Assembly: GCA_963680875.1 (NCBI GenBank)
Contig: OY804579.1
Location: 36,999,804-37,063,803 of the forward strand
Length of the DNA: 64,000 nt
Origin: Bathymodiolus brooksi
Lineage: Eukaryota; Mollusca; Bivalvia; Mytilida; Modiolidae
Direction: 5' to 3'
The position numbers and the translations under genes are program-made. A model generated the notes under the pieces. The model saw only the letters and a list, made by a program, of their open reading frames with translations. It was not told where the DNA came from and made no database searches. Below are positions 42,601-54,600 of this stretch, one piece after another. Position 1 is the stretch's first letter, and the number at the start of each line of letters is the position of its first letter.

Positions 42601-45600
42601 ATTTTAAATGTGAAAAGCTAACGGACGGACGGACGACGGACGCTTACCCATGACAAAAGCTCACATGGCCTATGGCCAGGTGAGCTAATAAACCAGAATA
42701 CTGTATAAACATGTCTAAACCACACCCTGAATAAACCAGAATCCTGTATAAACATGTCTAAACCAAACTCTGAATAAACCAGAATCTTGTATAAACCTGT
42801 CTAAACCAAACCCTGAATAAACCAGAATCCTGTATAAACATGTCTAAACCAAACCCTGAATAAACCAGAATCTTGTATAAACACGTCTAAACCAAACCCT
42901 GAATAAACCAGAATACTGTATAAACATGTCTAAACCAAACCCTGAATAAACCAGAATCTTGTATAAACATGTCTAAACCAAACCCTGAATAAACCAGAAT
43001 CCTGTATAAACATGTTTAAACCAAACCCTGAATAAACCAGAATCTTGTATAAACCTGTCTAAACCAAACCCTGAATAAACCAGAATCCTGTATAAACATG
43101 TTTAAACCAAACCCTGAATAAACCAGAATCCTGTATAAACATGTCTAAACCAAACCCTGAATAAACCAGAATCCTGTATAAACCTGTCTAAACCAAACCC
43201 TGAATAAACCAGAATCTTGTATAAACCTGTCTAAACCAAACCCTGAATAAACCAGAATCCTGTATAAACCTGTCTAAACCAAACCCTGAATAAACCAGAA
43301 TCCTGTATAAACCTGTCTAAACCAAACCCTGAATAAACCAGAATCTTGTATAAACCTGTCTAAACCAGAATCCTGTATAAACCGAACTTTTAATAAAGTT
43401 CCAAAATAGGAAATCTTTGTTAATTTAACCTGCATAAACCGAACATCTGTCCATTTCCGAACACAAAAATTGGTTCCAATGAATTTTGGCTTAGACAAAC
43501 TTCACTGTATTTACTGATTAATTGAGCCTCGCATTCTATTTACTAGAGCTACAGTGTCTTCTCTTTCTAATGCCACAAAACCCACATGATACCTATACCA
43601 GTATATAACATAATAAAACCTTACCTTCTGTTGACTACCGCCACAGTTTCCTCTCTTTCTAATGCAACACAAGCCACATGATCAGTAAATTGAGTATACC
43701 AATCCCATGTACAACTGTTACATGTATTTGTCAATATATTCAAACCCTGAAAAAAACATCAGGCAATTAAACCCATACATTTGGGCCCGAAAACTAGTTT
43801 ACCCCCCTCCCCCCTCTCCACCCCACACACTTTTTATTGAAGTGATTGTAAAAAGCATGGAAATTGGTTATGTATATGTGTGTTGCCCAATGTGGGGTAT
43901 CGATTTTGCCTCTGCTCATATGATTCTTTTTCAATTAGATTTAGGAGATAACTGTATTGTATTTGAAAATTTCACAGCATCAATTGGATATTTGATGGTC
44001 ACAAATTGAGTTTATTTGCAACCATCAAATCGACAATTGATGCAGTGAAATTTTCAAATACAATACAGTTATCTCCATTCTAATGTAATCATGTGCATAG
44101 ATGTGTATTGCTGCATTATTGACAAGTCAAGATGACGTAAGCGGCAAATAGCTAAAATTCTAAAAATACCTCATGTTATTTCAACCGTGGAATTGATACC
44201 GTGAAAATTACACCATTAAATCAACAATTGATGCCGTGAAATTTTCAAATACAATATAATTATCTCCATTCTAATGTAATCATGTGTATGCCACATTATT
44301 GACAAGATGACGTAAGCGGTAATCGGCTAAAATTCTAAAAATACCTCATGATATTTCAACCGTGGAATTGATATCGTGAAAATTACAGCATTGTCCAATC
44401 ACAAACCAGGAATATTAAACAACTACATTAGAATTTGGAATTGTTCCGGTGATTTCACAAGTTTTCTTTGCCAACTCTGATAGTGCTTCAATCATTTTAT
44501 TTGTAATATTAGTTGATCTTATCCATGAAAAAAAAAAACGAAAAAAACAATGGACTTACAAGTGGCTTTAATGAGGTGATGTGCTTCATCCACGATGAAT
44601 CATCAAACTGTAAACCAAATGCATCCTGTAACAAAAAAAAGTCATGTTTCACCTTATTTATGTAATAATAGACTAGAAGTATTTGTTATACTGCTAAACA
44701 CTTCCATTGGATTACAGGGGCTGTTTTCGAAATAGTCGTATGCTAGTTGGATTTACAAGTACCTATGCAATCAGTGCCTATCACCACTAACGTTGCGAGT
44801 TCGAATCCCGCTCAGGCAAAGTGTACTCGATACAACATTATGTAATAAAGTTTGTCAGTGACTTCTGGCATGTCGGTGGTTTTCTCCAGGTACTCTGGTT
44901 TCCTCCACCAATAAAACTTACCTTCACGATATAACTGAAATATTGTTGAGAGTGGCATTAAACACCATAACCCCTAACCCTAACCAATCCATTGGATTAC
45001 AGTACTACATTGACTCTACTGTTACAAATTGTCGACATATTTCTACTTGTCTACAATAAAACAGAGCCCTAAAAATTCTACTTTTAGTAAGAAAGGATAT
45101 GGATGTAAATGAACATGAGAGAGAGTATCCAATATTACACTTAAAACATTTCTACAACTGATTCTTGAAAGAACATTTTTCATAATTACTAATTCTCCTC
45201 CTTTAAACCCCCTATTAGCCCCTCCCCATGGAGTATCAAATTTAATTGTAAAAATCTGAATCTTCTCTTTCTATTTTATTGATCTACCATACCATAAAGT
45301 CCTCAGTTTTAATACCAATCTAGGGGCCTTCGTGGTCGTGATTGCATGGTAGTTGTATTTACAACTACCTATGCAATCAGTGCCTATCAGTGGTTTTCTC
45401 TAGGTACTCCGGTTACCTCCACCAATAAAACTGAAATATTGTTGAAATTGGTGTTAAAATACCATGACCCTAACCATCCCTAATACCAACCTAAAAATAA
45501 CCATCCAACTTCTAAACAAAGTGATACTGGTCTACACGACAACCAACTTCTAAATATAGTTATACATGTACTAGTCAACAATACAACACATTACCAAGCA

Positions 45601-48600
45601 AACCAGAAGTACAGAAGATTACCAAATATTTAAAAAATATATATAATACAGTAGTACTACTTTTATAAGGTCAATTCCACCTAAGGCTACGTCTCTTATC
45701 AGGCCAGATTTCAGATGTACTGAGATAGTAAAATATGAATTAATTGTCCCCTCAATAGAGGTCACTTCTCTTATCAGGCCAGATTTCAGATGTACTGAGA
45801 TAGTAAAATATGAATTAATTGTCCCCTCAATAGAGGTGACCTCTCTTATAAGGCCAGATTTCAGATGCACTAAGACAGTAAAATATGAATTAATTGTCCC
45901 CTAAATAGAGGTCACCTCTCTTATCAGGACAGATTTCAGATGTACTAAGATAGTAAAATACAAATTAATTGTCCCTTCAATAGAGGTGACCTCTCTTATA
46001 AGGCCAGATTTCAGATGCACTAAGACAGTAAAATATGAATTAATTGTCCCCTAAATAGAGGTCACCTCTCTTATCAGGCCAGATTTCAGATACACTAAGA
46101 TAGTAAAATACCAATTAATTGTCCCCTCAATAGAGGTCACCTCTCTTATCAGGCCAGATTTCAGATGCACTAAGATAGTAAAATACAAATTAATTGTCCC
46201 CTCAATAGAGGTCACCTCTCTTATAAGACCAGATTTCAGATGCACTAAGATAGTAAAATACAAATCAAATGTCCCCTCAATAAAGGTCATCTCTCTTATA
46301 AGGCCATTTTTATCAATGTAGAAAAGATTGCCTTATATGAGGGGAACTATTATAGTGACATTCTTTTTAAACATGTTTCATTGTACACCATAATTGCTTT
46401 ATAACAGGAGGACGACTACTGTAGTAATATATATTTTTTTGAATACATTTGTTGTATGTTTAATTGCACACCGTAAGAAAACTACATGGCCAATTTAACA
46501 CAATCAGACGAGAAATAAATCCAACAGTACATTTCTTCCAGATTTAGTATCTAGCACAGACATAAGACACTGTGTCAATATTAATATATTCCATAAAGTC
46601 AATGGTAACAAAAATAGTGTCAATGGGCGATATATAAAGTCAATAGTTGGAAAATATAATGTCAATGGATAATAAAATGTCAATGGCTAGAAAATAGTGT
46701 CAGTAGGTAATGCATTGCCCATTAACAAGATTTCTCTTACCACTGACTTAATGGAATTGATATAGATATAGTGCTTAGTGTCTGTGGTATCTATATATAT
46801 ATATACATATTTTACTTAAGGCTAAAAAAAACATAATTGCGTTTCTGCTAACCGTCCTGTCCTTAATTTTTAAAGGCTACCCTAAAAGATCTTAGTGCCA
46901 TTTATTTTTGGACAAGCTCTAATAAAGACCAACCTTGTCCTGTATAACCTAGGTACAAATTGAAAAAAGAATGTTTGACTACCTGCTCATCCTATTTTTT
47001 TTAAAAGAATATTAGCAGAAACAGCTGTATTTTTTTGTCCTTGGCCTAATGACTGATTTTTAAATCTATATATAATTGTTCGTCTCCTTCTATTATGAAG
47101 GCTAAACTTATAGATTTTATCTTTTTTCTTTTAAATATTTGTACTTTAATAATAAAACAAAAAAATATATAGGTACACCAAACAGAATTATTTATACCTT
47201 TGTATATTTCTGGCATAATACAATAACTACATGTAAATTACCGGGTACGTCCATTATTTATCATTGTTTTGTACTTTCAAAAAGTAGACTATCCCAGAAA
47301 TTAAGTCCACCACCACAAGAACTCGATTTCTGAAATGTCAACGAATGATTCAAAGAAGTAGGACACTATGACCAAATAATTAGTCATTCAATAGATGAAT
47401 TGATCGTACTATAAATGTCCAATCAAATCGTGCAGCTCTTATTTATAAAACGTCTTGAAATAGAATTACATCAGAATATGCATCAATTTTCTCTACTTGA
47501 GACTAATATAAGCTATTTATATTTTCTTACTAAATTCCCTTTTCATTGAAAATTGATTTTTGTAAAATGTCAAACTAGGAACACGAACTTAGGATGGAAA
47601 ATTGTTAATCCAAGTAGAATATTGGATCTCCATATGGAGAGAAATTAACTTAAATATTAATATTTGATCGACTTAATTTTTCAAACAAAACCCATTAGTA
47701 TTAATTGGTTCTGTGTCATATTCCTCTAGTAAAGTACTAATTGAATTTTTTTTTTAGATTAACTTGCACTTTCTAGTAAAACACATTTTTGCAGCAGACA
47801 GGTTAACGACTTACGGAGCACTCGTTAACCTAACCCAATATTACAATATTAACCCTACTATGAAGTTCATTAATAGTTTATATGCGTATTGATCTTTTTG
47901 ATAATATCCTGAATTATTTAACGCTTGAACTTTGTAGTACCTTTACACAAATGTAAAGTATAAAGAAATGCACTTTTATTCTGCTTAAGTACAAATTACA
48001 AGGGTAAAGTACAAAGGAATAGTACATATTTCTAAAGTACAACTTTTTTGTTATCTTACTACATGGATTGTTCCATTATCTTAGATATTACAACTGTGTG
48101 TGGTGTACTGGGTGTATTTATTGTTGCACTTTAAAAACAGAAGTGCAATATAATCTTAATGATGGGACAGTTCATTCTTGTTAAAACTTATATCAAAAAG
48201 ATCAGAATATTCCATTATTATTGGGATAGTCCACATTTGTCATTATAATCCCATAGGACAAAAACATGATTGTCACCAAATTTATGAAAAAAATAATAAT
48301 TGGCATGAAAGATGCAAATAATAAATAATTTGACACAACAGTTCTCAGTGAAAATATTTGGTCAATTTGAAGAAATATTAATAATTTTTTAATTAAAAAA
48401 AAAATCTGAATTTTGTTTCGTATGAAAATGACTGGGTTCTTGGCCTGATTACAATAAAGTTAAAATGGAGTATATTTTGAAGAATTCTGTCAACAAATGT
48501 GACTACTGTAATTAATTATAATTGGGTTTTTTGGGGGGGTTTTTCTGGCCACATTAACATGTATGGATGTTTATTTGACAATAAAATTATTATTATTATT

Positions 48601-51600
48601 ATTCTAATATTTTGCTAATTATATTTTGAAATCAAGAAATCTGATTAATTAGGTATTATAAAAACCGAATTTGGTTATTTCTCTTTAGTGACAGACCATT
48701 TAACTTTAAGGATGGAGAGGGGTTATGGGGGTAGGTATGTTTGTCCCCAGAGCCAAAATGTTTTAAATGTGAAACAAAAAAATATAATTTTTTTTTACAT
48801 GAAAATCTTTTTTTTTTTATCAAACCCATATAAGTAAAATGGTCGTCCCCATTAAGTTTGTAGTCTGTTTCAGATATGAACTTTCAACTTGTACCTCCTC
48901 ATTATTAGCGTTTAAGAATAAAGTAGTTCCTCTATTAAAAAGCCACTCCCACCAAAGGACACCCACAGACTTAATTTCATTGTTTGGATCCAGAAATGAA
49001 GAATTAATTCTTCTGTTGTAAATTCTTGTTTTAACAAATATTTTCTCAGTGACATGATTCACAAATTACAGGTATAAAAAGTGACTGCTACGATATAACT
49101 GAAATATTGTTGAAAGTGGCATTAAACACCATAACCATAGCCCTACACAGGTAGTATAATTAATGTTTACTACATATTATGCTAGTATAACTGACAATCA
49201 AAATTTAAATTATAGAGTGTGGTTAAAAAATAAACTACCATCATAATCAGCAAGATATTATCCAGTCTTTTAGGCTTTAAAAATCTCAAGGAAAAAACCT
49301 AGTTCTGGTATATAATCTGCATAACTGTTTATGAGGATGAAAAATGGGTGAACCAAGCTTAAAGTTTTGTATAAAAAAAGGTGTAATGCAATGTAAAACA
49401 TGTTGAATTATCAGTAAATTTTTCAGCCCTTTTTTGGTTAACATTAAGAGAAACGAATAACTAAAAGATCATTGTTTTTCTTAACTTTTATTTTGAAATT
49501 ACATTTATATTTAAGAAATAATTCATGGAAGAGATGCTGTCATCAGTTTTAACATGGATTGGTGGATAAAATTTACTAATATCTTGCAAAACTATGTTAA
49601 AAGTCACAACACAGTATGGCTCCCATGAATTATTTTGATTCTGATATGTATAATAGTACAAATACGGTAGTATACTTTGATGGGAAAGACAATAATTAAT
49701 ATTTACATTTGCGGGCAATGTCGCACACAATTTATGCTGCCAAATTCGAGCAGACGATAACTCATCAACATATGCTTTTACAACGGGAAAGTTAGTCTTA
49801 TTGATGGAGCATCCGTAACAATAATATTGTGTTTGCATGTTTTAATTGCACATCACATATTTATTATTTTTGGATATGTTGATTATTTTCAGTGAATATA
49901 GATGTTTAAAACACTAACAACCATGTAAATAATTTTATTTTGTGATTTTATGACCTGGCTTAAATGTGTACCGCACATGTGTTAATGAGATTTTGTCATC
50001 TAAATAAATCGCTCGTTTGCTTGCAAAGTGATAGAAGGACATCATATTAGAATTGTTAATCAAACTTTATATGATGGCAAACATATACAAAAAAATTGCC
50101 AACTGAAAGGGCCATCAAATATACAGTTAGTCCCCTTCATATAAGACAACTCCCACCAAAGGCCATCCTACTAATCAGGCCATATTTCAGATGTACTTAC
50201 ATAATAGAATACTACTAATTTGTCCCCCTGGAGAGAGGACACCCCCTTATAAGTCCACTTTTTCATTACAGAAGGGGTGGCATCATAAGAGGGAGACTTC
50301 TGTATTCATTAACTACAGGTAATAACTCTTGATACCCTCTTTAATCGAAGCAGACCCAAGCTTGCTATTTTTAGAAGACAAAGCTACAAAGAGATCAAAT
50401 AACTTTGATTGCAAATATAAACAAATTGCTTCATAATAACCAGGCCGATCCAGATTTATAAGAAATGTTAAAAGATACCAGAGGGTTAGTAATCAGAAGA
50501 CGCAAATCAAAGAAGGACAAACAATACCATGGCCAAGAGAAAAGAGAAGGACAGACAATACCATGGCCAAGAGAAAAAGAGAAGGACAGACAATACCATG
50601 GCCAAGAGAAAAAGAGAAGGACAGACAATACCATGGCCAAGAGAAAAAGAGAAGGACAGACAATACCATGGCCAAAAGAAAAAGAGAAGGACAGACAATG
50701 CCATGGCCAAGAGAAAAAGAGAAGGACAGACAGTACCATGGCCAAGAGAAAAAGAGGACAGACAGTACCATGGCCAAGAGAAAAAGAGAAGGACATATAA
50801 TACCATGGCCAAGAGAAAAGAGAAGGACAGATAATACCATGGCCAAGAGAAAAAGAGAAGGACAGACAATACCATGGCCAAGAGAAAAAGAGAAGGACAG
50901 ACAGTACCATGGCCAAGAGAAAAAGAGAAGGACAGACAATACCATGGCCAAGAGAAAAGATAAGGACAGACAATACCATGGCCAAGAGAAAAAGAGAAGG
51001 ACAGACAATACCATGGCCAAGAGAAAAAGAGAAGGACAGACAATACCATGGCCAAGAGAAAAAGAGAAGGACAGACAATACCATGGCCAAGAGAAAAAGA
51101 GAAGGACAGACAATACCATGGCCAAGAGAAAAAGAGAATGACAGACAATACCATGGACAAGAGAAAAAGAGAAGGACAGACAATACCATGGCCAAGAGAA
51201 AAAGAGAAGGGCAGATAATACCATGGCCAAGAGAAAACGAGAAGGACAGACAATACCATGGCCAAGAGAAAAAGAGAAGGACAGACAATACCATGGCCAA
51301 GAGAAAAGAGAAGGACAGACAATACCATGGCCAAGAGAAAAAGAGAAGGACAGACAATACCATGGCCAAGAGAAAAAGAGAAGGACAGACAATACCATGG
51401 CCAAGAGAAAAAGAGAAGGACAGACAATACCATGGCCAAGAGAAAAAGAGAAGGACAGACAATACCATGGCCAAGAGAAAAAGAGAATGACAGACAATAC
51501 CATGGACAAGAGAAAAAGAGAAGGACAGACAATACCATGGCCAAGAGAAAAAGAGAAGGGCAGATAATACCATGGCCAAGAGAAAACGAGAAGGACAGAC

Positions 51601-54600
51601 AGTACCATGGCCAAGAGAAAAAGAGAAGGACAGACAATACCATGGCCAAGAGAAAAAGAGAAGGACAGACAATACCATGGCCAAGAGAAAAAGAGAAGGA
51701 CAGACAATACCATGGCCAAGAGAAAAAGAGAAGGACAGACAATACCATGGCCAAGAGAAAAAGAGAAGGACAGACAATACCATGGCCAAGAGAAAAAGAG
51801 AAGGACAGACAATACCATGGCCAAGAGAAAAAGAGAAGGACAGACAATACCATGGCCAAGAGTAAAAGAGAAGGACAGACAATACCATGGCCAAGAGAAA
51901 AAGAGAAGGACAGACAGTACCATGGCCAAGAGAAAAAGAGAAGGACAGACAGTACCATGGCCAAGAGAAAAAGAGAAGGACAGACAATACCATGGCCAAG
52001 AGAAAAAGAGAAGGACAGACAGTACCATGGCCAAGAGAAAAAGAGGACAGACAGTACCATGGCCAAGAGAAAAAGAGAAGGACAGACAATACCATGGCCA
52101 AGAGAAAAAGAGAAGGACAGATAATACCATGGCCAAGAGAAAAGAGAAGGACAGATAATACCATGGCCAAGAGAAAAAGAGAAGGACAGACAATACCATG
52201 GCCAAGAGAAAAAGAGAAGGACAGACAATACCATGGCCAAGAGAAAAAGAGAAGGACAGACAATACCATGGCCAAGAGAAAAAGAGAAGGACAGACAATA
52301 CCATGGCCAAGAGAAAAAGAGAAGGACAGACAATACCATGGCCAAGAGAAAAAGAGAAGGACAGACAATACCATGGCCAAGAGAAAAAGAGAAGGACAGA
52401 TAATACCATGGCCAAGAGAAAAGAGAAGGACAGACAATACCATGGCCAAGAGAAAAAGAGAAGGACAGACAATACCATGGCCAAGAGAAAAAGAGAAGGA
52501 CAGACAATACCATGGCCAAGTGAAAAAGAGAAGGACAGACAGTACCATGGCCAAGAGAAAAAGAGGACAGACAGTACCATGGCCAAGAGAAAAAGAGAAG
52601 GACAGACAATACCATGGCCAAGAGAAAAAGAGAAGGACAGATAATACCATGGCCAAGAGAAAAGAGAAGGACAGATAATACCATGGCCAAGAGAAAAAGA
52701 GAAGGACAGACAATACCATGGCCAAGAGAAAAAGAGAAGGACAGACAATACCATGGCCAAGAGAAAAAGAGAAGGACAGACAATACCATGGCCAAGAGAA
52801 AAAGAGAAGCACAGACAATACCATGGCCAAGTGAAAAAGAGAAGGACAGACAATACCATGGCCAAGAGAAAAAGAGAAGGACAGACAATACCATGGCCAA
52901 GAGAAAAAGAGAAGGACAGACAATACCATGGCCAAGAGAAAAGAGAAGGACAGACAATACCATGGCCAAGAGAAAAGAGAAGGACAGACAATACCATGGC
53001 CAAGAGAAAAGAGAAGGACAGACAATACCATGGCCAAGAGAAAAAGAGAAGGACAGACAATACCATGGCCAAGAGAAAAGAGAAGGACAGACAATACCAT
53101 GGCCAAGAGAAAAAGAGAAGGACAGACAATACCATGGCCAAGAGAAAAAGAGAAGGACAGACAATACCATGGCCAAGAGAAAAAGAGAAGGACAGACAAT
53201 ACCATGGCCAAGAGAAAAAGAGAAGGACAGACAATACCATGGCCAAGAGAAAAAGAGAAGGACAGACAATACCATGGCCAAGAGAAAAAGAGAAGGACAG
53301 ACAATACCATGGCCAAGAGAAAAAGAGAAGGACAGACAATACCATGGCCAAGAGAAAAAGAGAAGGACAGACAATACCATGGCCAAGAGAAAAAGAGGAC
53401 AGACAATACCATGGCCAAGAGAAAAAGAGAAGGACAGAAAATACCATGGCCAAGAGAAAAGAGAAGGACAGACAATACCATGTCCAAGAGAAAAAGAGAA
53501 GGACAGACAATAGCATGGCCAAGAGAAAAAGAGAAGGACAGACAATACCATGGCCAAGAGAAAAGAGGACAGACAATACCATGGCCAAGAGAAAAGAGAA
53601 GGACAGACAATACCATGGCCAAGAGAAAAAGAGAAGGACAGACAATACCATGGCCAAGAGAAAAAGAGAAGGACAGACAATACCATGGCCAAGAGAAAAA
53701 GATAAGGACAGACAATACCATGGCCAAGAGAAAAAGAGAAGGACAGACAATACCATGGCCAAGAGAAAAAGAGAAGGACAGACAATACCATGGCCAAGAG
53801 AAAAAGAGAAGGACAGACAATACCATGGCCAAGAGAAAAAGAGGACAGGCAATACCATGGCCAAGAGAAAAGAGAAGGACAGACAATACCATGGCCAAGA
53901 GAAAAAGAGAAGGACAGACAATACCATGGCCAAGAGAAAAAGAGAAGGACAGACAATACCATGGCCAAGAGAAAAAGAGAGAAGGACAGACAATACCATG
54001 GCCAAGAGAAAAAGAGAAGGACAGACAATACCATGGCCAAGAGAAAAAGAGAAGGACAGACAGTACCATGGCCAAGAGAAAAAGAGAAGGACAGACATAC
54101 CATGGCCAAGAGAAAAAGAGAAGGACAGACAATACCATGGCCAAGAGAAAAAGAGAAGGACAGACAATACCATGGCCAAGAGAAAAAGAGGACAGACAAT
54201 ACCATGGCCAAGAGAAAAGAGAAGGACAGACAATACCATGGCCAAGAGAAAAAGAGAAGGACAGACAATACCATGGCCAAGAGAAAAAGAGAAGGACAGA
54301 CAATACCATGGCCAAGAGAAAAAGAGAGAAGGACAGACAATACCATGGCCAAGAGAAAAAGAGAAGGACAGACAATACCATGGCCAAGAGAAAAAGAGAA
54401 GGACAGATAATACCATGGCCAAGAGAAAAGAGAAGGACAGATAATACCATGGCCAAGAGAAAAAGAGAAGGACAGACAATACCATGGCCAAGAGAAAAGA
54501 GAAGGACAGACAGTACCATGGCCAAGAGAAAAAGAGGACAGACAGTGCCATGGCCAAGAGAAAAAGAGAAGGACAGACAATACCATGGCCAAGAGAAAAA

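Larger units (their letters stand above)
39107..43509. mobile_element. MITE (TIR TACAGTGAA) expanded by 43-bp repeats and split by E5
   Basis: TACAGTGAAACATGTCTAA at 39107 faces an inverse ending cttcactgta at 43509. Between them are two blocks of 43-bp repeats and the E5 element. TA at both ends suggests a Tc1/mariner-type MITE. Confidence 0.65.

Noticed and set aside
39112..43385. Telomere-like repeats (ctaaacc)
   Set aside because: The ctaaacc occurs once per 43-bp unit and the array is bounded by MITE inverted ends; short ccctaa runs near 44970 are only the tail of a SINE.
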